From Ferruginibacter sp. (GTDB taxonomy: Bacteria > Bacteroidota > Bacteroidia > Chitinophagales > Chitinophagaceae), in the NCBI GenBank assembly GCA_014379625.1, contig JACMLJ010000089.1:40788-104787 (forward strand): a DNA stretch of 64,000 bases, in the 5' to 3' direction. Under the pieces are notes generated by a model that saw only the letters and a program-made list of their open reading frames with translations, searched no databases and was not told the DNA's origin. A program made the position numbers and the translations under genes. Below are positions 1 to 8,585 of this stretch, one piece after another (within the stretch, counting starts at the first letter, position 1; every line of letters starts with the position of its first letter).

Positions 1-380
1 GGCAATTAAAAGTACATGAAGACACCACCAGCCTCAGCGATGTTGTTGATTATATCCATGGCAATTTTTTATCCGGTTTGTAATCACCAATGGGTGCTGA
101 AAGGCCTGGGCCATATTCCTGAAATTAGTATAGCCCTAAGCTTTAGTGATGAATTGTTAATATTAATTCCGGTTACCATTGTACTATTCCCTGTTTAAAT
201 ATGGAGATGTGTACCATTAACTGATTCTAACTTTCCTTCTTTTCACTAACCCGGTAATGTTTTGGGGACCCAGGAAAAGCCTGCAGTAATTTATTGTACA
301 AAATTGTATTGAATACAAAGCAATCCCATATCTATTGATGCACTGTGTTTGCGTGAATAAAAAAATATTAAATTTGCAGC
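1..380. other. No convincing gene; leader region of the first CDS
   Basis: An open frame at 16-198 (+) would give a 60-residue hydrophobic peptide, but it has no recognisable motif, no partner gene and no promoter, and its codons look unlike a gene. It could be the decayed end of something upstream. The right-hand part holds the promoter at 348-376. Confidence 0.4.
348..376 (+). promoter_or_regulatory. Bacteroidota-type promoter, possibly leaderless
   Basis: TTTG at 348-351 and TAAATTTG at 369-376 match the -33 (TTTG) and -7 (TAnnTTTG) elements with a 17-nt gap. The start codon at 381 is only 4 nt past the -7 box, so transcription would start at or beside the ATG and the mRNA would be nearly leaderless. 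Confidence 0.6.
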
Positions 381-1226
381 ATGAACGGAATTGAAACGCA
401 AAGCACGCGTATTGCTATTTTAGATTTATATGATGGGGTATCCAACCAGGGTATGCGTTGTATCAGGGAAATTTTAAATCAATATAGCGACCAAAATAAC
501 CTGGACATTATCTGGGATGAATTTGACGTTCGGCAAAAGAAGGAAGTACCCGATTTATCTTATGATATTTTCATATCCAGCGGTGGCCCGGGAAGCCCTT
601 TGGAAAGTGAAGGAAGCGATTGGGAAAAACTGTACTTCAACTGGCTTCACCAAATAGAGAAATGGAATAACAATGAAGCGCATGTTCAAAAAAAATATGT
701 TTTTTTTATATGTCATTCTTTTCAGTTAGCATGCAGGCATTACCAGGTGGGCAGGCTTTGTAAAAGAAGGAGCACCGCATTTGGAGTATTTCCCATTCAT
801 ACATTAAGGGATGGCAAAAATGAGCTGGTTTTTAAAGATATGAGAGACCCTTTTTATGCGGTAGACAGCAGGGATTACCAGGTAATTGAACCCAATAAAA
901 ACCTGCTGCATTCGGTGGGGCCCCGCATTTTAGCTATTGAAAAGGAAAGGCCGCATATTTTGCTGGAGAGGGCTGTCATGGCAGTACGTTTTGATGATTT
1001 TATGATCGGTACCCAGTTTCACCCCGAAGCAGATGCGATCGGTATGAGCCTTCACCTGCAAACAGAAGAAAAAAAGAAAACAGTTATTGAAAATTACGGT
1101 GTGGAAAAATGGGACAGCATGATCAAACATTTGAATGATCCGGATAAAATCATGTTTACCTATTCGCATATACTACCCAACTTTCTTTCAATCGCAATTG
1201 GCCAGTTGCAACCGGTGGATATTTAA
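381..1226 (+). CDS. Class I glutamine amidotransferase-like protein
   Basis: A stand-alone GATase1-fold protein of 281 residues with no synthetase domain attached. The nucleophile elbow reads FICHSF (Cys111) and the catalytic pair lies in GTQFHPEAD (His214, Glu216), so the Cys-His-Glu triad is complete. An oxyanion-type glycine loop, SSGGPGSP, is at about residues 66-73. No signal peptide is present, so it is cytoplasmic. In this fold the triad normally hydrolyses glutamine to supply ammonia to a partner; some members act as peptidases or hydrolases instead. The natural partner here is the ATP-grasp-like gene 262 bp downstream on the same strand. GMP-synthase-like annotation is likely, but the core lacks the GMP synthetase half, so that reaction is not supported. 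Confidence 0.85.
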   Translation: MNGIETQSTRIAILDLYDGVSNQGMRCIREILNQYSDQNNLDIIWDEFDVRQKKEVPDLSYDIFISSGGPGSPLESEGSDWEKLYFNWLHQIEKWNNNEAHVQKKYVFFICHSFQLACRHYQVGRLCKRRSTAFGVFPIHTLRDGKNELVFKDMRDPFYAVDSRDYQVIEPNKNLLHSVGPRILAIEKERPHILLERAVMAVRFDDFMIGTQFHPEADAIGMSLHLQTEEKKKTVIENYGVEKWDSMIKHLNDPDKIMFTYSHILPNFLSIAIGQLQPVDI

Positions 1227-1233
1227 TTAAGGC

Positions 1234-1253
1234 GCTATGTGTCAACACATAGC
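1234..1253. other. Perfect hairpin after the amidotransferase gene
   Basis: The arms GCTATGTG and CACATAGC enclose a 4-nt TCAA loop 7 nt after the stop codon. No T-tract follows, so it is a weak terminator at best or an mRNA-stabilising stem. Confidence 0.45.
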
Positions 1254-1289
1254 TATCTAACCAATTAAAGGCTGGATGGGTGTTTTTAC

Positions 1290-1382
1290 AATTGTCGCAA
1301 GAGTTGCCCACCTTTTAAAAGTTCATTTCAGCGATAAATCCCCTGGTGAAGGTTGGCCACCCTTTGATCGCCTGCGACAATT
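1290..1382. other. Candidate structured element between two genes
   Basis: The outer arms AATTGTCGCA (1290-1299) and TGCGACAATT (1373-1382) are exact reverse complements. Inside, GCGAT (1331-1335) can pair with ATCGC (1367-1371), with a further GGTG/CACC stem within it. The nested pairing is unusual for a spacer and could be a small RNA or a 5' leader of the ATP-grasp-like gene. It matches no riboswitch class that I recognise. Confidence 0.3.
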
Positions 1383-1488
1383 TTAAATGCACCCGGTTAG
1401 ATACCCCCGCGTTGACGTATGATTATTATGATTATTTTTATCTTTATCTTCCATAATGTAAGTCCATATACACGTCATACTATCGGCC

Positions 1489-2679
1489 ATGCAAAAAGAA
1501 TTAAGAGAACGGTTCAATAATAATTTTACAGAAGAAAAATACCAGGCTTACCTGGCGCAACTGGAAAACCTGCACCCCGGCGCGCTGGACTTTAGAAATG
1601 CGGAAACACCTGTTTTTGTTCCAAAAGATTTTACCCAAAAAATGCTGGACGCCTGTGAGCAAATTATTGATGTAATTGTTGACCCCGGTTTTAAATCACT
1701 TACGGAAAGAGCTATTCCAAAAGGGGTGACGATACCCAACGAAAAAGAATATTCTGATTTTATAGCTTTTGATTTTGGCGTTTGTGAAAATGAAAAAGGC
1801 GAACTGGAACCACAATTAATAGAAATGCAGGGATTTCCCACCATCTTTGCTTTCCAGGCATTTCATACTGCTATCACGGAAGTATATGCTGAAGTTCCCG
1901 GATCACATAGCGCTTACCTGAATGGATATACAACTTCCACTTATGTGCAATTATTAAAAGATATTGTTATGGGAGACCTCGATACTGCAAATGTGATATT
2001 GCTGGAGATATATCCTGAACAACAAAAAACAAGGATAGATTTTTATTGCACAGAAGAACTGCTGGGTATAAAAACGGTTTGCCTGACCAAACTCATTGGG
2101 GAAGGAAATAAATTATTCTATGAAACAAATGGCAAAAAAACGGAGATCAAAAGAATCTATAACCGGTTGATATTTGATGATCTTCATCAACAGAAAGACC
2201 TTGGCAAAACCATTGATTTCAATCATCCCTGGGAAGTGGAGTGGGTGTCGCATCCAAACTGGTTTTACCGGATCAGTAAATATACATTGCCATTGATTCG
2301 CAGTCCCTTTGTACCGCCTACATTTTACCTTGATGAAATTAAAACTATACCGCCGGATCTTCATAATTATGTACTTAAACCGCTGTTTTCATTTGCCGGT
2401 ATGGGAGTGGTAATTGATGTAACCCGGGCGGATATCGACAATGTAAAAGAACCGCAAAACTGGATATTGCAAAGAAAAGTGAAATACGCCGATGTAATTG
2501 AAACCCCGGATCAGCCTGCCAAAGCAGAAGTTCGTTTGTTTTATTTTTGGAAAGAAGGTTGGGCCAGGCCAAAAGCGGTACACAATTTATCAAGATTAAG
2601 CAAAGGGAAAATGATTGGCACCCGATACAATAAGGATAAATTGTGGGTGGGCGGAACGGTTGCGTTTTTTGAAAAGTAA
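1489..2679 (+). CDS. ATP-grasp-like ligase, function unknown
   Basis: A 396-residue cytoplasmic protein without signal peptide or membrane segment. The C-terminal third has an ATP-grasp feel: YVLKPLFSFAGMGV (Lys297 as nucleotide-binding lysine, followed by a Gly-rich loop), WILQRKV as the hinge strand, and AEVRLFYFW as the strand that usually carries acidic metal ligands. The N-terminal half (for example LIEMQGFPT at about 111-119) resembles the substrate lobe of glutathionylspermidine-synthase-like or circularly permuted ATP-grasp proteins. Enzymes of this fold join a carboxylate to an amine or thiol through an acyl phosphate. Its position after a lone glutamine amidotransferase suggests an ammonia- or amine-dependent ligation. 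The family call rests on motifs only and the substrate cannot be named. Confidence 0.6.
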   Translation: MQKELRERFNNNFTEEKYQAYLAQLENLHPGALDFRNAETPVFVPKDFTQKMLDACEQIIDVIVDPGFKSLTERAIPKGVTIPNEKEYSDFIAFDFGVCENEKGELEPQLIEMQGFPTIFAFQAFHTAITEVYAEVPGSHSAYLNGYTTSTYVQLLKDIVMGDLDTANVILLEIYPEQQKTRIDFYCTEELLGIKTVCLTKLIGEGNKLFYETNGKKTEIKRIYNRLIFDDLHQQKDLGKTIDFNHPWEVEWVSHPNWFYRISKYTLPLIRSPFVPPTFYLDEIKTIPPDLHNYVLKPLFSFAGMGVVIDVTRADIDNVKEPQNWILQRKVKYADVIETPDQPAKAEVRLFYFWKEGWARPKAVHNLSRLSKGKMIGTRYNKDKLWVGGTVAFFEK

Positions 2680-2683
2680 CAAG

Positions 2684-2775
2684 GTCAATTGTGAATGGTG
2701 AAAAGACAATAATTAGTGCTTTGCCATTCAGTACTCATTACGCGTTACGCATTAATCATTATTCATAACTTTTTA
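2684..2775. repeat. Degenerate short repeats of the TCAATTGTGAATGG / CATTAC type
   Basis: The spacer is built from imperfect units such as GTCAATTGTGAATGGTG and CATTACGCGTTACGCATTAATCATTATTCAT. A related tract, GGTCAATGGTCAAAAG, lies at 24309-24324. Such low-complexity spacer tracts recur in Bacteroidota genomes; no coding capacity is seen. Confidence 0.5.
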
Positions 2776-2777
2776 CC

Positions 2778-3779
2778 ATGAAACCGGGATTATCCAGATT
2801 TAATTACTTCTTCGATCAACTGCAACCTATATTAACTACTGCCTCCAAACAAAAAAATCCCGCTTTATGGCTATACCGTAATAATGCCCGTACACCTTTG
2901 TTTATGCTGGAAGCATTGGCAAAAATGTATGCAGGTTTACACAACAGGAAAAAATTCAGTAAAATAAAAGCACATTTTAAATTATTGGAAGATAGCCTGG
3001 GAGCCATCGACTATTATGATATGGTTGCCAGGGACCTGGTAAACAATAAAAAGATTCCTGCACGTGTTATAACTTACTTGCAAGCCCAAAGCAGGGAAAA
3101 ATTGCAAAGTCTTAATGAAATCCTGGTAGATAATGACTGGCTGGCGCCGACAGACAACCGCATCAGGAAAATTCAAAAAAAACTGAGTGAAGTCAATTGG
3201 CTGGATGAATCCGATGAAGTAAAACTGATGGCTGAATTTTATGGCGAATCGATCTATGGTATCGTAGAATTTACAGAAGGTGCAAATTACCAGTTTGCCA
3301 ATATGGAGGCAGAGGTTCATGAGTTACGCCGCAAGCTGCGCTGGCTTAGTATTTACCCGCAGGCGGTTCGGGGCGCCATTCAGTTAGGGAAAACAAAAGT
3401 CCCTCCAAAGCATTTGTCAAAGTACTGCACCAAAGAAATTACCAATTCCCCTTTTAATAAAATGCCTGATAGGGCGGAGGCTAGATACTTCCTGCTATTG
3501 GAACAAAAATATTTTTACGCATTGAGCTGGATGATTGCGGAACTGGGAAAGTTAAAGGATAACGGCTTGCACATTATTGCCGTAAAAGAAGCATTGGAGC
3601 AAACTACTAATGTTACTGATGAAGATGCCTATAAAAAAACATATCAAATACTCGGTAAAGAGCAATCTGGTTTACAGCAATTGCTGGATAAAGCCGGAAC
3701 TGTGTGTAAAACTTATTTTAAAGAACAAAACCTGGAGCATTTGGTAATGGGAACCAATCCTTTAAATGACCAGCATTAA
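2778..3779 (+). CDS. CHAD-like all-helical protein
   Basis: A 333-residue soluble protein that is almost entirely helical and rich in Lys and Arg. Two segments resemble CHAD domains, which bind polyphosphate through basic helices: LWLYRNNARTPLFMLEALAK followed by a Lys-rich stretch ending LEDSLGAIDYYD (about 30-77), and VHELRRKLRWLSIYPQA (about 180-196), which matches the CHAD signature H-x-x-R-x-x-x-R. The gene starts at an ATG 98 bp after the ATP-grasp-like gene on the same strand, which suggests but does not prove co-transcription. No TTM (CYTH) domain accompanies it. The fold assignment is moderate; a role in polyphosphate or nucleic-acid binding is inference. Confidence 0.5.
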   Translation: MKPGLSRFNYFFDQLQPILTTASKQKNPALWLYRNNARTPLFMLEALAKMYAGLHNRKKFSKIKAHFKLLEDSLGAIDYYDMVARDLVNNKKIPARVITYLQAQSREKLQSLNEILVDNDWLAPTDNRIRKIQKKLSEVNWLDESDEVKLMAEFYGESIYGIVEFTEGANYQFANMEAEVHELRRKLRWLSIYPQAVRGAIQLGKTKVPPKHLSKYCTKEITNSPFNKMPDRAEARYFLLLEQKYFYALSWMIAELGKLKDNGLHIIAVKEALEQTTNVTDEDAYKKTYQILGKEQSGLQQLLDKAGTVCKTYFKEQNLEHLVMGTNPLNDQH

Positions 3780-3900
3780 CTTGCGCTTTGCCGGATAACG
3801 ATATCAATAATGAGAAAGCGAGATCCGGGAAGACATATGCCAGCCAAAACTGTCGGCTAATCTTTGTACAGCCTGGTAAAATTATTACACCAAATTCAAA

Positions 3901-3948
3901 AGAGCATAAAAAAAGCCCCGGTTAAAACCGGGGCTTTTTTTATGCTCT
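3901..3948. terminator. Bidirectional intrinsic terminator
   Basis: A perfect 22-bp inverted repeat (AGAGCAT, seven A, GCCCCGGT; loop TAAA; then the complement with seven T) between two convergent genes. A GC-rich core flanked by A and T runs stops transcription from both sides. It overlaps the last three codons and the stop of the minus-strand gene. Confidence 0.92.
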
Positions 3949-4509
3949 TTGTTTTGCAGGCGCTTTTTTCTTTACTTTTCTTAAAGCAGACTCAATTGCC
4001 TTGCTCAATTCATCATAGGTTACTTTACCGGTAAAACGCTCACCATTTACGAAAAAAGTGGGTACATCCTTAACACCCCTGTTAATGCCCTCTCTCATGT
4101 CACCCTGTACCTGCCAGCCATAAGTGGCATTCACCAGTTCATCTAAAAAACGCTTATTTTGCACACCTGCTTCCCTGCTATGCAACTTCAAACTGGTAGT
4201 GCCCAGATTTCGACGGTTGGCAAATAAAATATTGTGCATTTCCCAAAACTTACCATCCTGTGCAGTTGCTACTGCCGCTTCGCCAGCTTTTAAGCTGCGC
4301 TGGTGTACATTGGTCATGGGAAAATGGCGAAAATTAAATCTAACTTTTCCTTCAAATTCTTCCAAAATCTGTTTTACTACTTCGTTAGCTTTTGCGCAAA
4401 CCTCGCTTTCATATTCTCCAAATTCTTCTAATGTTACGGGCGCATCGATATTCCCCACAAATACATCCCTGGGTTCAATAATCTCTACGACCTCTTTCTT
4501 AAATGCCAT
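3940..4509 (-). CDS. DsbA/thioredoxin-fold protein with Ser-x-x-Cys active site
   Basis: A 189-residue protein of the DsbA-like (Thioredoxin_4) group. Its start, GNIDAPVTLEEFGEYESEVC, aligns with the usual APVTLVEFGDYECPYC, so the first active-site cysteine is replaced by Ser35 while Cys38 remains. The cis-proline loop KDVPTFFVNG and the helical insert with HQRSLKAGEAAVA are both present, which confirms the family. No signal peptide is visible, so it should be cytoplasmic, unlike periplasmic DsbA. With a single cysteine it cannot form the usual internal disulfide; it may use a monothiol mechanism, act on glutathione-like thiols, or have a binding role. The C-terminal tail is Lys-rich. The nearest downstream minus-strand gene is far away, so it is probably monocistronic. 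Confidence 0.85.
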   Translation of the reverse strand: MAFKKEVVEIIEPRDVFVGNIDAPVTLEEFGEYESEVCAKANEVVKQILEEFEGKVRFNFRHFPMTNVHQRSLKAGEAAVATAQDGKFWEMHNILFANRRNLGTTSLKLHSREAGVQNKRFLDELVNATYGWQVQGDMREGINRGVKDVPTFFVNGERFTGKVTYDELSKAIESALRKVKKKAPAKQRA

Positions 4510-4775
4510 AATTTTAATTGTTTTTTAATGTGTGTGCTTTGAAGTAAGGCATTATTACCAAACTTCTATTTTAATAACCATTTTGAGAAGCAATGGTTGT
4601 AAATAATTAATAATACCAAAGCGGCTGCAAAAAAGTTGCGAAAGGCTGGAAGGTACTATTTTCTGACGTTTTTTCCATGACCCAAGCTAAGTTTTTCACT
4701 GACATCTTATTCACATATATGATTATCAACGAGTTAACCTAAATTTAGAAACGCTATTTAAGTTTGTATTAACGA

Positions 4776-7406
4776 TTACCCAGCTATTTTTTCCATCCTT
4801 TTTCCGCTGGGCGTTTCATTTCTAAATACCACATTCCCATCAAATACATCCACCAACACCGGTACGGATTTGTCAATATCCCCAGCCAATATCCTCTTAC
4901 TTAACTGGTTCACAATCTCTTTCTGAATAAGCCTTTTTAACGGTCTTGCTCCCAATTGAGGGTCATACCCGTTTTCTGAAAGAAATTCCAATACATACTC
5001 ACTAAATTGCAATTGTATTCCGCTTTGAAGCACTAATTTTTTCAATCCCTGCAATTGTATATCAATAATTCCCTTTATCTCTTTTTTCATCAATGGCTGG
5101 AACATGATCACTTCATCTATCCTGTTCAAAAACTCGGGGCGTATTGCATTGCGCAACAGGGCCATTACCTCAGCTTTTGTTGCTTCCACTACCTCCTCCT
5201 TATTTTTCTCCGTCACTTTTTCAAAATTTTCCTGGATAATATGGCTTCCCATATTACTAGTCATAATCACAATTGTATTTTTGAAATTCACCACCCTTCC
5301 CTTGTTATCCGTTAATCTACCGTCATCCAATACCTGCAACAATATATTAAATACATCCGGATGGGCTTTTTCAATTTCATCCAATAAAACCACGCTATAA
5401 GGCTTACGTCTTACCGCCTCCGTTAATTGCCCTCCTTCATCGTAACCCACATATCCGGGTGGCGCTCCCACTAACCTGCTTACTGAATGTTTTTCCTGGT
5501 ATTCACTCATGTCGATCCTTGTCATCATTCCATCATCATCAAACAAATATTCAGCCAAAGCCTTGGCAAGTTCTGTTTTACCCACGCCGGTAGTACCTAA
5601 AAAGATGAAGGAACCGATGGGTTTTTTAGGATCCTGCAATCCCGCCCTGCTTCTCCGGATGGCATCACTTACCGCTTCTATTGCTTCATCCTGCCCTACT
5701 ACTCTTTTATGCAATTCGTCTTCCAGGTTTAACAGCTTTTCTTTTTCACTTTGCAACATTTTCATTATTGGTATCCCGGTGGCTTTGGCTACATTAGCCG
5801 CAATATCTTCCGCATCCACCTCTTCTTTCAGCAATCGTTTTTCACTAATCTCGTCCAGCAACCTGGTTTGATCCTCGATAATTTTTTCCTGCTCCTGCAC
5901 TTTACCATATCGTATTTCTGCGACTCTTCCATAATCACCCAACCGCTCCGCTTTTTCGGCAGCCCCTTTTAAATTTTCTATCTCCGCTTTAGCACTCTGT
6001 ATTTTTTCCACCACTTCTTTCTCCTGTTGCCATTTGGCCTTAAACGTATCTCTTTGTACAGATAAATTGGAGATTTCAGTATTTAATTCTCTCAACTTTA
6101 CTTCATCATTTTCTCTCTTGATAGCTTCTCTTTCAATTTCCAACTGCCGTATCTGTCTTTCCAGCTTATCTAATTCCTCAGGCATTGAATTCATCTCCAG
6201 CCGAAGTTTTGCCGCGCTCTCATCAATCAAATCAATGGCTTTGTCAGGTAAAAACCGGTCAGTAATATACCGGTGAGATAACTCTACTGCGGCTATAATC
6301 GCCTCATCCTTAATGCGTACATGGTGATAGGTTTCATAACGGTCTTTTAATCCCCGGAGAATGGAAACGGCATCTTCCACGCTGGGTTCGTTGATCATCA
6401 CTTTTTGAAACCGCCTTTCTAATGCCTTATCCTTTTCAAAAAATTTCTGGTATTCGCTTAAAGTGGTGGCCCCAATTGCCCGTAAATCACCTCTTGCCAG
6501 TGCAGGTTTTAAAATATTAGCTGCATCCATTGCCCCATCGCCGCCACCTGCACCAACAAGGGTATGTATTTCATCAATAAATAAAATGATCTCACCATCA
6601 CTGGTTGATACCTCTTTTATAACTGATTTCAAGCGCTCTTCAAACTCACCTTTGTATTTTGCACCGGCTATCAACTGCCCCATATCGAGGCCAAAAATGA
6701 TTTTTGATTTTAGATTTTCCGGCACATCCCCATTTACAATCCGCATAGCCAAACCCTCTGCTATGGCGGTTTTACCCACCCCCGGTTCTCCTACTAAAAT
6801 TGGATTGTTTTTACTCCTCCTGGATAAAATATGCAGGGTCCTTCGTATTTCCTCATCCCTTCCAATTACCGGATCCAGCTTACCGCTTCTTGCCATCTCA
6901 TTAAGATTCTTTGCGTATTTATTAAGTGCATTGAATTGGGTTTCCTCAGTTTGAGAAGAAATGGTTGATCCTTTCCGCAGATCTTTGATGGCCGCTATCA
7001 AACCTTTATCCGTAAGGCCTGCATCTTTTAATAACTTGGCGCTGTTATCATTGCCTTGCAAAATGGCAAGCACCAGGTACTCTACGCTTACAAACTCATC
7101 ACCAAAAGTCTTCAATGCCGAAGTTGCCCTTAATATCACACTATTCATATCCCTGCTCACAGCCTGTGCGGGTTCACCGCTTTTTACTTTGGGCAGTTTT
7201 TTTATGCTTTCATCAATTTTACTTTCAACAAACGCAATATTCACATTATTCTTCTTTAATAAAAACTCGATGGGCGAATCTTCATTACTCAGCAGAGATT
7301 TTAATAGATGCTCTGTTTCGATATTAGGGTTTTGATTATTAAATGCCAATTGCTGGGCATGCGAAATAGCTTCCTGTGCTTTTATTGTGAAATTATTTAA
7401 GTTCAT
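4776..7406 (-). CDS. clpB: ATP-dependent disaggregase ClpB
   Basis: A full-length ClpB of 876 residues. It has the Clp N-domain at about 5-145, Walker A in NBD1 (GEPGVGKTA, about 206) with Walker B ILFIDEIHTL, a long coiled-coil middle domain at about 395-520 (many ELDKLERQIRQLEIE-type heptads), and NBD2 with GTTGVGKTE at about 602 and VVLLDEIEKAHPD. The M-domain separates ClpB from ClpA and ClpC. It acts as a hexamer in the cytoplasm, pulling polypeptides out of aggregates with DnaK. The start chosen is the ATG at 7406 (MNLNNFTIKAQE), where the family begins; the reading frame extends 17 codons further upstream without homology. No CIRCE-like operator is evident upstream. Confidence 0.97.
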   Translation of the reverse strand: MNLNNFTIKAQEAISHAQQLAFNNQNPNIETEHLLKSLLSNEDSPIEFLLKKNNVNIAFVESKIDESIKKLPKVKSGEPAQAVSRDMNSVILRATSALKTFGDEFVSVEYLVLAILQGNDNSAKLLKDAGLTDKGLIAAIKDLRKGSTISSQTEETQFNALNKYAKNLNEMARSGKLDPVIGRDEEIRRTLHILSRRSKNNPILVGEPGVGKTAIAEGLAMRIVNGDVPENLKSKIIFGLDMGQLIAGAKYKGEFEERLKSVIKEVSTSDGEIILFIDEIHTLVGAGGGDGAMDAANILKPALARGDLRAIGATTLSEYQKFFEKDKALERRFQKVMINEPSVEDAVSILRGLKDRYETYHHVRIKDEAIIAAVELSHRYITDRFLPDKAIDLIDESAAKLRLEMNSMPEELDKLERQIRQLEIEREAIKRENDEVKLRELNTEISNLSVQRDTFKAKWQQEKEVVEKIQSAKAEIENLKGAAEKAERLGDYGRVAEIRYGKVQEQEKIIEDQTRLLDEISEKRLLKEEVDAEDIAANVAKATGIPIMKMLQSEKEKLLNLEDELHKRVVGQDEAIEAVSDAIRRSRAGLQDPKKPIGSFIFLGTTGVGKTELAKALAEYLFDDDGMMTRIDMSEYQEKHSVSRLVGAPPGYVGYDEGGQLTEAVRRKPYSVVLLDEIEKAHPDVFNILLQVLDDGRLTDNKGRVVNFKNTIVIMTSNMGSHIIQENFEKVTEKNKEEVVEATKAEVMALLRNAIRPEFLNRIDEVIMFQPLMKKEIKGIIDIQLQGLKKLVLQSGIQLQFSEYVLEFLSENGYDPQLGARPLKRLIQKEIVNQLSKRILAGDIDKSVPVLVDVFDGNVVFRNETPSGKRMEKIAG

Positions 7407-7538
7407 ACAGTTTTTTTTAGATTTATTATCTGTCAAATCAAGCGCATTACCAGGCACAGATTGCCTATGCTGGTTTAAGAAATTTCAGATAACTTTATTT
7501 TTTATTTCTCTCTGGCTCAAATCCTTATCCAAAATAAA

Positions 7539-8585
7539 ATGCAGGAAATTATGTCACAAAAAAACAATCCTTACTGCCTTAAGTTCACCCTGGTATTAAG
7601 TTGTATGCTACTATGTCTGTTTAGCCGGGGTCAATACAATTTTCAGGAACTGGATAATTTGCTATCAGCCAACCAAAAAGTTATGGGCAACGATCTTGTA
7701 ACCCTGATTTATAAGGATGGCAAAATAGTGTACCAGAAAGAAATGGGAGATTTTAAAATAAAAAGCAGGGCTTCGATCGCAGGCTGCAGTAAATGGCTTA
7801 CCGCCGCATTAATAATGACTTTTGTTGATGAAGGAAAAATCTCACTGGATGATAAAGTGAGTAGCTTTTTGCCCATATTTGAAACTTATGGGAAATCCTA
7901 TATTACCATTCGGCAATGTTTATCCCATCAAACCGGTATTGCGGCACCTAAAATTCTGGAACGTCGTAAATATGAATCCTTAGAAGAAGAAGTAAATTCA
8001 TTTGCCAAAAGAGAGATTGCGGCCAATCCGGGTACTACATTTTTTTATAGTAATATGGGATTAAATATAGCCGGCAGGGTGTTGGAGGTAATTTCCAAAA
8101 AAAGGTTTGACCTGCTGATCAAACAAAGGATCTTTACCCCGCTTAACATGAAGAGCAGCAGTTTTACGCCTGAAGATAATGGTGTGGATCCTTCAGGCGG
8201 GGCTGTGTCTACAGCCGGTGATTATATGAATTTCCTGACGATGATATCAGGCAAAGGTATGTTTATGGGAAAACGGATTTTGACTGAGGCGGCCATCACA
8301 CAAATGCAAACCGTCCAAACCGGTAACATCACTAAAAAATACACACCGAAAGGTACTGAAGGTTATGAATATGGACTGGGTGAATGGATAGAAGCGACCG
8401 ATAAAACAGGAAACGATACCGTTGTTTCCAGCCCCGCACTGTATGGCACCTGGCCCTACATTGATAAATGCAGGAATTATGCCTGCGTATTTTTTATTAA
8501 AAGTTTGCCCGGCGAACCCAAAAAAAACTTTTACATGGAATTGAAAAAACTAATTGACAACCAAATACCCTCAGGTTGTAAATGA
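7539..8585 (+). CDS. Secreted beta-lactamase-fold protein lacking the nucleophile Ser
   Basis: A 348-residue serine-hydrolase-fold (class C beta-lactamase/esterase-like) protein with a signal peptide ending near FSRGQ (residue 32). The region where the family has S-x-x-K reads ASIAGCSKWLTAAL, so the serine is Gly82 while Lys85 is kept. The second motif, Y-x-N (Tyr170-Ser-Asn172), is intact, as are the flanking helix TFVDEGKISLDDKVSSFLP and the YGLGEW strand. As read, the protein should not acylate substrates. It may be a binding protein, or Ser84 could serve in a shifted way. The start could also be the second ATG at 7551. Its stop codon overlaps the start of the next small gene (ATGA). Confidence 0.85.
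   Translation: MQEIMSQKNNPYCLKFTLVLSCMLLCLFSRGQYNFQELDNLLSANQKVMGNDLVTLIYKDGKIVYQKEMGDFKIKSRASIAGCSKWLTAALIMTFVDEGKISLDDKVSSFLPIFETYGKSYITIRQCLSHQTGIAAPKILERRKYESLEEEVNSFAKREIAANPGTTFFYSNMGLNIAGRVLEVISKKRFDLLIKQRIFTPLNMKSSSFTPEDNGVDPSGGAVSTAGDYMNFLTMISGKGMFMGKRILTEAAITQMQTVQTGNITKKYTPKGTEGYEYGLGEWIEATDKTGNDTVVSSPALYGTWPYIDKCRNYACVFFIKSLPGEPKKNFYMELKKLIDNQIPSGCK

Noticed and set aside
16..198. Open frame of 60 hydrophobic residues
   Set aside because: No motif, promoter or coding pattern; may be a chance frame.
4510..4775. Terminator or small RNA between ClpB and the DsbA-like gene
   Set aside because: No GC-rich hairpin followed by T and no structured motif seen.
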